NCBI RefSeq assembly: GCF_003205195.1 | Contig: NZ_QJRY01000007.1 | Span: 8,742-72,741, forward strand | Direction: 5' to 3' | Source of the DNA: Peteryoungia wuzhouensis | Lineage (GTDB): Bacteria; Pseudomonadota; Alphaproteobacteria; Rhizobiales; Rhizobiaceae | Length of the DNA: 64,000 bases | Shown here: piece after piece, positions 41,245 through 49,286 of the stretch | Numbering within the stretch: the first letter of the stretch is position 1 | How the letters are laid out: each line of letters opens with the position of its first letter | Made by a program: the position numbers and the translations under genes | The notes under the pieces: model-generated | What the model was told of the DNA's origin: nothing | The model's database searches: none | Seen by the model: the letters and a program-made list of their open reading frames with translations, nothing else

Positions 41245-42216
41245 ATGGGGTATGCGGAGATGCTGAACTGGAGTTTGATGGCAGGCGGTGGCACCAATCT
41301 GGCGCAACCGAACAGAGATGGCGCGGCTGGTGGATCGGGTCCACCCGTCCCGGTCGCCACTCGCAGCAAGGCAAAGGTCGCCTTGGCGCTCGGCGGCGGT
41401 GCTGCGCGCGGATGGGCGCATATCGGCGTGCTGCGCGCCCTTGACGAAGAAGGTATCGAAGTCGGCATGATCGCAGGCACCTCGATCGGGGCACTGGTCG
41501 GCGGATGCTATCTTGCTGGCAAGCTCGACGAACTGGAGGCTTTTGCCCGTTCGCTGACCATGCGCCGCATTGCCTCCCTTCTCGATCTGACCATCGGCGG
41601 CGGCGGATTGCTCGGCGGCATGCGGCTGACCAAGCGCATGCAGGAGCATCTTGAGGGGCTGACGGTCGAACAGCTACCGAAACCCTTCGTGGCGGTCGCC
41701 TCAGAGCTGAACAGCGGCCACGAAGTCTGGATCGACGGCGGCAATCTGATCACGGCGCTCAGGGCATCCTACGCCCTGCCCGGCATCTTCGAACCGGTCC
41801 GCTGCAACAATCGAACGCTGATCGATGGCGCACTCGTCAATCCGGTGCCGGTTTCCGTCTGCCGCTCCTACGAGCAGCCGCTGGTGATGGCCGTGAACCT
41901 CCATTACGACGTCTTCGGTCGTTCGGCGGTGGTGAAGCACAAGGCCTCTGCGCCGGCGGATCAACCGCCGGAAGAACGCGCGCCGAGCAAGGTCGGCCTG
42001 ACCGGCGTCATGGTCCAGGCCTTCAACATCATCCAGGACCGGATCTCGCGCGCACGGCTGGCTGGCGATCCGCCGGATCTCGCACTTCATCCGCGGCTCA
42101 ACGATATCGGGCTGTCCGAGTTCCACCGGGCCGGCGAAGCGATTGAACGCGGCTATGAAGAGGCGAAATCGCGCGTCAGCGAAATTCGTCGGATGCAGGA
42201 AGCCGTGTTGCGGTAG
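41245..42216 (+). CDS. patatin-like phospholipase (RssA type)
   Basis: A 323-residue lipid acyl hydrolase with a Ser-Asp dyad: oxyanion loop GGGAARG (50-56), nucleophile elbow GTSIG with S80, and D194 in LIDGALVNPVPV. The first 40 residues are Gly/Pro-rich and poorly conserved. No signal peptide, so probably cytoplasmic or membrane-associated; the family acts on phospholipids. The ribosome site is weak (GGAG 13 bases upstream). It ends 47 bases from the convergent CBS gene, with a strong hairpin between. Confidence 0.87.
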   Translation: MGYAEMLNWSLMAGGGTNLAQPNRDGAAGGSGPPVPVATRSKAKVALALGGGAARGWAHIGVLRALDEEGIEVGMIAGTSIGALVGGCYLAGKLDELEAFARSLTMRRIASLLDLTIGGGGLLGGMRLTKRMQEHLEGLTVEQLPKPFVAVASELNSGHEVWIDGGNLITALRASYALPGIFEPVRCNNRTLIDGALVNPVPVSVCRSYEQPLVMAVNLHYDVFGRSAVVKHKASAPADQPPEERAPSKVGLTGVMVQAFNIIQDRISRARLAGDPPDLALHPRLNDIGLSEFHRAGEAIERGYEEAKSRVSEIRRMQEAVLR

Positions 42217-42221
42217 AAGCA

Positions 42222-42243
42222 GCGGGCGGAACGCACCGCCCGC
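42222..42243. terminator. GC hairpin between convergent genes
   Basis: An 8-bp inverted repeat, GCGGGCGG / CCGCCCGC, with a 6-base loop lies between the stops of the patatin gene (+) and the CBS gene (-). No T tract on either side, so intrinsic termination is doubtful. Confidence 0.45.
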
Positions 42244-42263
42244 GCCTAAACTGGGACCGAAGG

Positions 42264-42698
42264 TCAGCCGGCGATATAAGCCTTGATGTGTTCGGCCTCG
42301 GCTTCGATTTCGCGAATTCGCGACTTCACGACGTCACCGATCGAGATGATGCCCGACAGCTTGCCGGCGTCTTCGACCGGCACGTGGCGGAAGCGCCGGC
42401 TCGACATCATCTCCATCAATTCGTTCACGGACGTCTCCTCGCGGCAGCGATAGACGTTGGCCGTCATGAATCCGGAGACAGGCTGGTCGAAGGCATTGCG
42501 GCCGGCCGAACCCAGGGCCCGCACGACATCACGTTCGGTAAAGATCCCGACGATCCTGTTTTCCACGCCGACGACAACGACGGCACCGATCTTGTTTTCG
42601 TCGAGAACGCGTGCGGCTTCTCCGAGCGTCACGCTCGGGCTGATGGTGATAACGTTACGGCCTTTTTGCTCGAGTATGCTTCTGGCTGATGCAGACAT
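42264..42698 (-). CDS. tandem CBS-domain protein
   Basis: A 144-residue protein consisting of two CBS domains (about 10-65 and 75-135) with TERDVVRAL and SIGDVVKSRIREIE ends. CBS pairs bind adenosyl nucleotides and usually act as energy or ligand sensors. There is no fused effector domain, so it works in trans or its partner is elsewhere. The ATG at 42698 is preceded by GAGGAGG. Confidence 0.9.
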   Translation of the reverse strand: MSASARSILEQKGRNVITISPSVTLGEAARVLDENKIGAVVVVGVENRIVGIFTERDVVRALGSAGRNAFDQPVSGFMTANVYRCREETSVNELMEMMSSRRFRHVPVEDAGKLSGIISIGDVVKSRIREIEAEAEHIKAYIAG

Positions 42699-42812
42699 TG
42701 TATCCTCCTCGCATTGGACGCTGTGCGTACGCAGGCCCCTCCCCGGGCGAGCGCCCGAAAATGGTGCCTGTTAATCAAGTGGAATGCAATATGCGGATTG
42801 GAAGGGGTGGTT

Positions 42813-43574
42813 TCAGATATGCTTGCGGTCAAAAAGCCGGAAACCGAAAAAGCCCATGAGAAAACCGCCGATATGCGCGTCCCAGGCGATGGCAGCTGAA
42901 TCGGTGCCCATCAACGGCAGCCCCACGGCCACCGCCACATTGCCGAGAAACCAGACCAGGATGAAGATCTGCACCGTGCGATCCGACAGGGCAGCCGGGA
43001 TCGTCAGCAGTGGCGGCTCGCGACCGGCTGCGGCGAAACGCAACCGGCCGCCGAATGCGAATCGGCAGGCGGCCCCCATGAGTGCCGAAATCACGCCGGA
43101 AGCACCAACCATCACGGAAGGCTCGCCCCAGTTGACCGCGGCGTGCAATGCGGCGGCCGCGACGGCGGTCACGATCCAGAAGACAAGGAACCGGCGCTCG
43201 CCTATGCGCCGGCATACCGGCGTGCCGAAGGCGGCAAGCCACAGACTGTTGAAGGCCAGATGCTCGAAGCTGCCATGCAGCAAAGAATATGTCACCGGCG
43301 ACCAGAGCCAGGCGAAAGACTGCTCGCCCAACGGGTAGACGTAGCGCAGCGGCATGAAGGCAAATTCGAACGTGATCCAGTCATTGATGTCGGCCGAGAA
43401 GACAAGGGCCTGCAGGGCATAGATGCCGCAGACCAGCGCGAGAGACACCAGAACGCCCGTCGGAAGGTTGAAGATCGGCGGATTGACCGGCTTGGGTGAT
43501 ATCCGCATTTCGCCATGCGGAGGAGCATCCGAATCGTGCCTGGTCTCGTCGGATGCTGCTGGATCGTCCGACAT
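42813..43574 (-). CDS. rhomboid-family intramembrane serine protease
   Basis: A 253-residue polytopic membrane protein with six predicted helices and the rhomboid dyad: S159 in GASG (157-160) and H234 in AHIGGFLMG. The LHGSFEHLAFNSLWLAAFG motif (conserved His and Asn) lies at about 100-117. It resembles the alphaproteobacterial GlpG-like group with an extra loop (about 170-200). Substrates unknown. It has a charged 38-residue cytoplasmic N-terminus. Confidence 0.88.
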   Translation of the reverse strand: MSDDPAASDETRHDSDAPPHGEMRISPKPVNPPIFNLPTGVLVSLALVCGIYALQALVFSADINDWITFEFAFMPLRYVYPLGEQSFAWLWSPVTYSLLHGSFEHLAFNSLWLAAFGTPVCRRIGERRFLVFWIVTAVAAAALHAAVNWGEPSVMVGASGVISALMGAACRFAFGGRLRFAAAGREPPLLTIPAALSDRTVQIFILVWFLGNVAVAVGLPLMGTDSAAIAWDAHIGGFLMGFFGFRLFDRKHI

Positions 43575-43737
43575 GGCGGGCTCCCGATATCATTTGTTGT
43601 CTCGTGTTAAACGACAATCGGCCCGCGCGAAAGCCCTTGTCGACTACCCCCTGGCAGCCCCTCCCGAGAGGAAAGCAAACGATATGTTAACGGCTGCAGG
43701 TCTAAGGTTCCATCGTAGAGGGGTAAACAGATCGCTC

Positions 43738-44352
43738 ATGATGTATTCTTCGCAGGCCAGCCACAGCAATACGATTGCCTCGCCGGGTCAGCAGCGCGCC
43801 TTTCAGCGTGTTGCTGTCAACTTGCAGGGCCGGCTGATGCTGGCCAACTACGAAGAATATGTCTGCAAGGTCATCGACATGTCGCCGGGCGATGCTCGCT
43901 TCGTCTGCGCCGGCTGTCCGCGCCTCAACGAACGTGTCATCGCCTATATCGATCATCTCGGGCGCCTCGAAGGCACCGTGTCGAAGATCATGGATGACGG
44001 ATTCATCATCGAACTGACGGCCACCGCGCGCAAACGCGAGAAGCTGGCGGCCCAGCTCACCTGGATTGCCAACAAGCACGAACTCGGACTTCCCGAAGAC
44101 CGCCGTCATGACCGCCTCACACCGCGGCAGGTTCTGACCGAGCTTACGCTCGAAGACGGCAAGACCTATCCTTGCCGCCTGATGGACCTTTCCCTTTCGG
44201 GTGCAGCCGTCGACATCGACATCCGCCCGCCCATCGGCACCGCGATCAGGCTCGGCAATATGCGCGGTCGCGTCGTGCGCCACTTCATGGAAGGCGTCGC
44301 CATCGAGTTCCTGTCGCTCCAGTCACGCGAAGCCCTGACGGAATTCCTCTAG
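43738..44352 (+). CDS. PilZ-domain c-di-GMP-binding protein
   Basis: A 204-residue protein with two PilZ-like modules. The first (about 25-100) contains FQRVAVNLQGRL and DMSPGD; the second (about 120-200) contains RRHDRLTPR and DLSLSGAAV, which fits the RxxxR/DxSxxG c-di-GMP motif better. The first module's motif is degenerate. The start is uncertain: 43738 was chosen, but an ATG at 43684 (AGAGGAAAG upstream) would add 18 residues. A terminator follows; a LapG-like protease gene lies 490 bases downstream. Confidence 0.82.
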   Translation: MMYSSQASHSNTIASPGQQRAFQRVAVNLQGRLMLANYEEYVCKVIDMSPGDARFVCAGCPRLNERVIAYIDHLGRLEGTVSKIMDDGFIIELTATARKREKLAAQLTWIANKHELGLPEDRRHDRLTPRQVLTELTLEDGKTYPCRLMDLSLSGAAVDIDIRPPIGTAIRLGNMRGRVVRHFMEGVAIEFLSLQSREALTEFL

Positions 44353-44378
44353 CAGATCCCCCTTTTCAAGGCCGGCCG

Positions 44379-44408
44379 AGCGCCTGCGGAAACGCGGGCG
44401 CTTTTTTC
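44379..44408 (+). terminator. Rho-independent terminator of the PilZ gene
   Basis: A 10-bp stem (AGCGCCTGCG / CGCGGGCGCT, one G-T wobble) with a GAAA loop is followed by TTTTTT. It is about 26 bases after the stop. Confidence 0.9.
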
Positions 44409-44781
44409 GTTTCCGGATGACTAAGGCCATCTCCACAGTTCGTGCCAAAGCGGGACGCCGTTCAAAAAAAATTCCGAGCCCATCAAGCCGCGCGCTGCCG
44501 TTCACTGGACCTTTCAAGGTTATTCGCGCACACGGCCTCATATCCCAGACGTCTCCTGCGGCCGAGAACCTCACGATTCGGGGCACGCGGCCGAAACAAA
44601 GCCCTGCGCTTACCCTTTGTTTTTATTCACCAATCCATCGCCCTTCAGCCAACGGAGACTAGAAAAGATAAAATGCGCAGAAAATTTTCGACAAATTTGC
44701 CGAAAGTTTAAATCGAAATTTCTTCAAATATAAATCAATACAAACTCAGTTTATCCGTTTATTCTACTCAAAAGCCGGCAC

Positions 44782-44787
44782 TATAAT
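44782..44787 (+). promoter_or_regulatory. candidate -10 box of the BTLCP gene
   Basis: Perfect TATAAT 57 bases before the ATG at 44844, in an AT-rich region. The -35 region 17 bases upstream (TTATTC) is a poor match. Confidence 0.4.
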
Positions 44788-44843
44788 TCGCGGTCGATCA
44801 AATTATCTCTGTCATTACTGGCTCCATAACCAGGAGACAAACA

Positions 44844-45455
44844 ATGACAAGAAAGAAAACTCTCGGTATTGGATTTCTGGCCATCGCTTTCGCCGGGGCC
44901 CTTGGATTGCAGGCACACGCAGCGCCGGCCAACATGCAGGTGATCGGCAAGGCAAACCCGCCGATCGGCCACTACGAATTCTGCCAGACCTACGCATCAG
45001 AATGCGCCGGCAGCTACAAGGATACCGGGCCGCTTGGACTTACCGAGTCGCTGTGGAAGACGATGCTGGAGGTGAATTACACCGTCAACTCGTCGATCAC
45101 GCCGCTGACGGACATGGAGATCTACGGCGTCGAGGAACGCTGGGCCTATCCGCGCACGGTTGGCGATTGCGAGGATTTCGCCCTACTCAAGCGCAAGATG
45201 CTCATCGATCGCGGCTTTGATCCGACAGATCTGCTGATCACCGTGGTGCTGCAGCCGAGCGGCGAAGGCCATGCCGTGCTGACGGTCCGGACAGATCACG
45301 GCGACTTCATTCTCGACAACATGCGCAACAAGGTGCTGCTGTGGTCGGATACGGAATACACCTATCTCAAGCGTCAGTCCTCGACAGACCCCAGCCGCTG
45401 GGTCAAGCTCCAGGATGGCCGCGCGAGTTATGTTGGCAGCGTGAACTCCAACTGA
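44844..45455 (+). CDS. BTLCP-type transglutaminase-like cysteine protease (LapG-like)
   Basis: A 203-residue periplasmic cysteine protease of the DUF920/BTLCP family. The signal peptide is 1-26 (cleavage AHA-AP). The catalytic triad is C109 in GDCEDFALL, H143 in GEGHAVLTV and D158 in FILDN. In Pseudomonas the homologue LapG cleaves the large adhesin LapA when c-di-GMP is low and is held by LapD; the downstream adhesin and a LapD partner are not in the window. The ATG has AGGAGA upstream. A strong terminator follows, so it is monocistronic. Confidence 0.88.
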   Translation: MTRKKTLGIGFLAIAFAGALGLQAHAAPANMQVIGKANPPIGHYEFCQTYASECAGSYKDTGPLGLTESLWKTMLEVNYTVNSSITPLTDMEIYGVEERWAYPRTVGDCEDFALLKRKMLIDRGFDPTDLLITVVLQPSGEGHAVLTVRTDHGDFILDNMRNKVLLWSDTEYTYLKRQSSTDPSRWVKLQDGRASYVGSVNSN

Positions 45456-45523
45456 GGTTTCAGCTTCAACGCATTGGCGCCGGTCCGTCCCCCGCATACC
45501 CGTCCCCCGACCGGAGCCATTCT

Positions 45524-45560
45524 GAGCCGGTCCCGTCCAACCGGGACCGGCTCTCTTTTT
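45524..45560 (+). terminator. Rho-independent terminator of the BTLCP gene
   Basis: A 12-bp stem (GAGCCGGTCCCG / CGGGACCGGCTC) with a 6-base loop, followed by TCTTTTT, about 70 bases after the stop. Confidence 0.9.
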
Positions 45561-45662
45561 GCCGAAGAGCAATATTAACCGTGCCTTAACCATGATGATG
45601 GAAAGCTTGCGGAGGGTCGGTGCCGATAGCGTCGAGCGCGGCCGAACGGGAGCGGAAAACTC

Positions 45663-46454
45663 ATGCAAAACGGCACGGCCGATTTCGGCGCAGAGCAACA
45701 TGCACCGCTTTTTTCTGCGCGCTTCCTTCTGGCCTCCGTCATCGCCATTGCACTCCTGGCCCTCGCCTCGCTCGGAATCAATGTTTACGGACACCTCTAT
45801 GGCGCGCAACTCGCCCTTGCCGGCCACAGCGACAGCCTCGACGTCTACGACATCACCATAGGCCGCGACACATTACACCTGACCGCAAATACGCTTCGCT
45901 TCGAACCACAGCGGCGCAGCGGGGCGGCAGAACGCGTCGACCTTCAACTGCATTGGCCGTCGATGGAGGGCTATAGCCAGGCGCTTCGCCTCGCCTTCGA
46001 CGACCTTGGTCAGGCACAGTCCCTGCTCTTCCTGCAGGTATCGCAAAGCACGATGTCGCGCGACATGTCAGGCCGGATAGAGCCAATATACCGCCATCTG
46101 ACGATCGGCCCCGCCGATGTGGGCCCCGGTGGCCTGCAGATGCACCGGTTCAGGCCGGGAACCGGTTTCGAAGGGGAAGTCCTTCTGACGGCAGATGATG
46201 GCGATGGCGGACAATATGCAGTTCGCTGCCTCATCCCGACTGCCGACAAACTTGCCAGCAGCAGCGATTGCCAGCGTGACATTCACGTCGGCGAAGATCT
46301 GTCCGTACTCTACCGGTTCTCGAGCCGCCTGCTTCCGGAGTGGAAGCAGATCGATGCGGCCGTCCGGTCCTATGTGGAACAGCGCACCGACACGCTCACG
46401 CCCGCAGATACCGCTAAAATGCCGGCAAGACCATCAACAAAGCATTCATCATAA
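45663..46454 (+). CDS. hypothetical single-pass membrane protein
   Basis: A 263-residue protein with one membrane helix (about 22-45, FLLASVIAIALLALASLGINVYG without the arms) and a mostly beta-strand periplasmic region. Two Cys (in VRCLIP and SSDCQR) could form a disulfide. The C-terminal tail is Thr/Pro/Ala-rich. No domain recognised. It lies directly before a D,D-carboxypeptidase gene on the same strand with a 72-base gap, so a cell-envelope role is plausible but unproven. Confidence 0.65.
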   Translation: MQNGTADFGAEQHAPLFSARFLLASVIAIALLALASLGINVYGHLYGAQLALAGHSDSLDVYDITIGRDTLHLTANTLRFEPQRRSGAAERVDLQLHWPSMEGYSQALRLAFDDLGQAQSLLFLQVSQSTMSRDMSGRIEPIYRHLTIGPADVGPGGLQMHRFRPGTGFEGEVLLTADDGDGGQYAVRCLIPTADKLASSSDCQRDIHVGEDLSVLYRFSSRLLPEWKQIDAAVRSYVEQRTDTLTPADTAKMPARPSTKHSS

Positions 46455-46526
46455 ACCTCTTGGTAACGCACGCATCCTAAAGTCGCAGCCTGATGGTCGC
46501 GACCGGAGGAGAGCGTCCGGTTTGAA

Positions 46527-48017
46527 ATGAACAGTTCAAAGAGTATCGTGGTGCATAAAGTTCTCGGAAGCCTCACATTCGCCGCTCCAATCCGTCGAGT
46601 CGTGATCGCCGTCGTTGCGGTCCTTTTTGCCGCGCTGGCAACGACGTCAGGTGCGAGTGCTGCCAAATATGCGGGCGTGGTCATCGACGCCAAGACCGGC
46701 AAGGTTCTGTATAGCGAAGACGCCGACAGCCTCCGCTATCCGGCATCACTCACCAAGATGATGACGCTTTATCTGACGTTCGAGGCGCTCGAATCCGGCC
46801 GTATCTCGCTCAACAGCAAGGTTCCGATCTCCAAGAATGCCGCAAAGGAACCGCCGTCGAAGCTCGGCGTCGGCGCTGGCCGCAGCATCACGGTCGAACA
46901 GGCAATCCTGGCGCTCGTGACGCGCTCCGCCAATGACGTTGCAACGGCGCTGGGTGAGTATCTCGGCGGCTCGGAGCAGCGTTTCGGCCAGCTCATGACG
47001 GCCAAGGCCCGTAGCCTCGGCATGACCAAGACCACCTATCGCAATGCACATGGCTTGCCCAATACCGCACAGATGACAACAGCCCGGGACCAGGCCCGCC
47101 TCGGCATCGCGCTTCGTCAGCACTTCCCGCAGTATTACGGCTATTTCTCCACCCGGAGCTTCTCTTTCGGCAAGCAGACAATCGGCAACCACAACCGGTT
47201 GCTCGGTGCCGTTCGCGGCGTCGACGGCATCAAGACCGGCTATACCGGTGCTGCCGGTTATAATCTCGCAACCTCTGCCCAGGCCGATGGGCGCTCCATC
47301 GTTGCCGTCATTCTCGGCGCCTCCTCCGGTGCGCGCAGGAATGCCCAGATGACCGCACTCGTGCAGCGTTATCTCCCTCAGGCGTCTTCGGGTCGTTCCT
47401 CCGGTGATCTCGTCGCCAAGGTTCAGACGCCTGTTGCCGCCGACCCCGTCCAGGCAACGGCTTCGCTTGATGATGGTCATCCGAACCTGCCGCAGACAGG
47501 CCCGATGCCGGATCCGCGTTACGCCGGTGTCGCGCAGGCCTCTGCCTATGTCGCGGCTCCCACCGGAAATGCAGCAACCGCTGCGCTGAGCGGCATGCGC
47601 CCCGTCGCACCGGGCAGTTCTGAAAGCGTGCCCGTGCCGCAGCCTGCCCCGGCCTACATGCCGAACAGCGGCGCCATGGTCGCGCCTGCTGCAACCACTC
47701 AGTCTGTCGCTGCCGCTTCCGCCACGCCGCCGGATGTCGACACGGTCACCACTGCATCGACCAAGCCGACGTCTGGCTGGATCATCCAGATCGGCACATC
47801 GCCGGACAAGTCGCTGGCCATGGATCTTCTGCGCAATGCGCAAGAGAAAGGCGGACAGGTATTGCGTTCCGCCACCCCATTCACAGTCGCCTACAATGCG
47901 GGCTCACAGGAGATCTACCGTGCACGTTTCGGTGGCTTCGATGCGCAGAAGGATGCTGTCAACGCCTGCAAGCAGTTGAAACGCAAGGGTATCGGCTGTT
48001 GGGCAGCCGCCCAGTAA
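46527..48017 (+). CDS. D-alanyl-D-alanine carboxypeptidase with SPOR domain
   Basis: Peptidase S11 (PBP5/6-type) of 496 residues that trims pentapeptide stems of peptidoglycan. Signal peptide 1-46 (cleavage ASA-AK); catalytic motifs SxxK (S74-K77), SxN (S134-N136) and KTG (K236-G238). A long Pro/Ala/Ser linker (about 290-410) leads to a C-terminal SPOR domain (about 415-496, beginning SGWIIQIG), which binds denuded septal glycan and directs the enzyme to the division site. The SPOR fusion replaces the C-terminal amphipathic anchor of E. coli PBP5. Confidence 0.92.
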   Translation: MNSSKSIVVHKVLGSLTFAAPIRRVVIAVVAVLFAALATTSGASAAKYAGVVIDAKTGKVLYSEDADSLRYPASLTKMMTLYLTFEALESGRISLNSKVPISKNAAKEPPSKLGVGAGRSITVEQAILALVTRSANDVATALGEYLGGSEQRFGQLMTAKARSLGMTKTTYRNAHGLPNTAQMTTARDQARLGIALRQHFPQYYGYFSTRSFSFGKQTIGNHNRLLGAVRGVDGIKTGYTGAAGYNLATSAQADGRSIVAVILGASSGARRNAQMTALVQRYLPQASSGRSSGDLVAKVQTPVAADPVQATASLDDGHPNLPQTGPMPDPRYAGVAQASAYVAAPTGNAATAALSGMRPVAPGSSESVPVPQPAPAYMPNSGAMVAPAATTQSVAAASATPPDVDTVTTASTKPTSGWIIQIGTSPDKSLAMDLLRNAQEKGGQVLRSATPFTVAYNAGSQEIYRARFGGFDAQKDAVNACKQLKRKGIGCWAAAQ

Positions 48018-48064
48018 CCACGCTGACCAAACCTCGATTTGTATTTTTGTACGAGGATAGCAAG

Positions 48065-48337
48065 ATGGCTTCGAAAGACTTCAGAATCGGCAAAGTGGAC
48101 GATCAGGACAATGGCGGGATTTTGCCAGCGTCGCATGTCCTGCATCCGCTGCACGAAGCCGCCTTCCGTCTGGCCGAAATCGGCGGCCGCGAGAAGCGCT
48201 CGAAGACGAAGGATCTGATCGGGCTGCTCCTGTCGCATGGCGCGCGCGCTTGGCGTTATTCCCAGCCTGACGTCAATATTCACCTTCATGTCGGCGCCCA
48301 GGGCGGGCGCTTCCCCGTCATCCTGCGCCTTCGCTGA
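48065..48337 (+). CDS. hypothetical protein
   Basis: A 90-residue soluble protein with no domain I recognise. It has a helical middle (LHEAAFRLAEIGGREKRSK, TKDLIGLLLSHGARAW) and a short beta C-terminus. GAGGAT precedes the ATG at 48065. It is 48 bases after the carboxypeptidase gene and 16 before the carbonic anhydrase, so probably in an operon with them. Confidence 0.6.
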   Translation: MASKDFRIGKVDDQDNGGILPASHVLHPLHEAAFRLAEIGGREKRSKTKDLIGLLLSHGARAWRYSQPDVNIHLHVGAQGGRFPVILRLR

Positions 48338-48352
48338 ACGAGAGTGAGCGCG

Positions 48353-48880
48353 GTGGCGATCTATGCCCTTGGCGAAAAACGCCCGCTGTTGCCAGCTGCC
48401 GACCGCTACTGGATTGCATCAGGCGCTCAGGTCATCGGCGACGTGCGTCTGGGTCTTGATGTCGGCATCTGGTTCAATGCCGTGCTGCGCGGCGACAACG
48501 ATCCCATAACGATCGGCAAAGGAACCAATATTCAGGATGGCGTGATGATCCACACCGATCCTGGGTTCCCGACCAAGATTGGTGATGGATGCACGATCGG
48601 ACACCACGCCATCGTCCATGGCTGCACGATCGGTGACAATTCCCTCATCGGCATGGGGGCGACCGTCCTGAACGGTGCCGTCATTGGCAAGAACTGCCTT
48701 GTGGGTGCCAATGCTCTGGTGAGCGAAGGCAAAGTCTTTCCCGACAACTCGCTCATTGTCGGCGCACCCGCACGGGTGGTCAGAACTCTTGATGACAACG
48801 CGGTGGCGCGTCTCAGGTTGTCAGCGGAAAGCTACGTCCGAAACTGGCAGCGCTTCGCGCGCGATCTTCAGCCGCTTTGA
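48353..48880 (+). CDS. gamma-class carbonic anhydrase-like protein
   Basis: A left-handed beta-helix protein of 175 residues built of hexapeptide repeats. The zinc ligands of gamma carbonic anhydrases fit H70 (MIHTDPG), and H87/H92 (GHHAIVHG), with LRGDNDPITIGKGTNIQDG typical of the family (YrdA/PaaY-like). Whether it hydrates CO2 or has another role is unknown. GTG start at 48353 chosen because the family begins with the IYALGEK-like segment; 48344 adds three residues. It ends 3 bases before the convergent zur gene. Confidence 0.85.
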   Translation: MAIYALGEKRPLLPAADRYWIASGAQVIGDVRLGLDVGIWFNAVLRGDNDPITIGKGTNIQDGVMIHTDPGFPTKIGDGCTIGHHAIVHGCTIGDNSLIGMGATVLNGAVIGKNCLVGANALVSEGKVFPDNSLIVGAPARVVRTLDDNAVARLRLSAESYVRNWQRFARDLQPL

Positions 48881-48883
48881 GCC

Positions 48884-49282
48884 TCAGGCCGCGCAGGCAG
48901 CGCACAGACCGCGGATCTCGATTGTCGTCTTCTCAGCCTTGAAATTCTGCTTGCGGGTGATGGCGCTAAGGTGGTGATCGACCTCGTGATCATGAAACTC
49001 GGTCACCTGATTGCATTTGTTGCAGATCATGAAGGCGACGGTGCCATGGCTGGCGCAGCCCTCATGGGGATGAGCGCAGGCGACGAACGCGTTGAGGCTT
49101 TCCAGCCGATGCACCATGCCGAACTCGACCAGCTTGTCGAGCGCCCTGTAAACCTGCAGCGGTGCGCGGAACCCATGGTCACGGAGCCGATCCAGCAGCG
49201 TATAGGCGGAAAGCGGGCCATCGGCTTCGACAAGGCTATCGAAGACGAGCGACTGGTTGCGGGTCAGATCGGTCTTAGGCAT
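48884..49282 (-). CDS. zur: zinc uptake regulator Zur (Fur family)
   Basis: Fur-type repressor of 132 residues. The N-terminal winged helix (1-75) includes the DNA-recognition helix PLQVYRALDKL. The C-terminal dimer domain carries two CxxC motifs (C87/C90 and C127/C130) for structural zinc plus the FHDHEVDHH sensing ligands. With zinc bound it should repress znuABC. It is the last gene of znuC-znuB-zur, 4 bases after znuB, so it is autoregulated with the transporter. Two candidate Zur boxes lie in the znuA/znuC intergenic region. Confidence 0.92.
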   Translation of the reverse strand: MPKTDLTRNQSLVFDSLVEADGPLSAYTLLDRLRDHGFRAPLQVYRALDKLVEFGMVHRLESLNAFVACAHPHEGCASHGTVAFMICNKCNQVTEFHDHEVDHHLSAITRKQNFKAEKTTIEIRGLCAACAA

Positions 49283-49286
49283 GGGG

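Larger units (their letters stand above)
44353..44843. other. 490-base intergenic region with terminator, AT-rich segment and promoter
   Basis: After the PilZ terminator I see no supported gene. From about 44650 to 44840 the sequence becomes notably AT-rich. It includes a possible 12-residue reading frame (44673-44711, ribosome site poor) and a candidate -10 TATAAT at 44782-44787 for the downstream gene. AT-rich segments like this attract MucR/Ros- or H-NS-like proteins in rhizobia, but no defined site is identifiable. Confidence 0.5.

Noticed and set aside
44417..44711. Small plus-strand frames of 81 and 89 codons after the PilZ terminator
   Set aside because: No ribosome site, overlapping each other in two frames, low-complexity composition, and directly downstream of a terminator.
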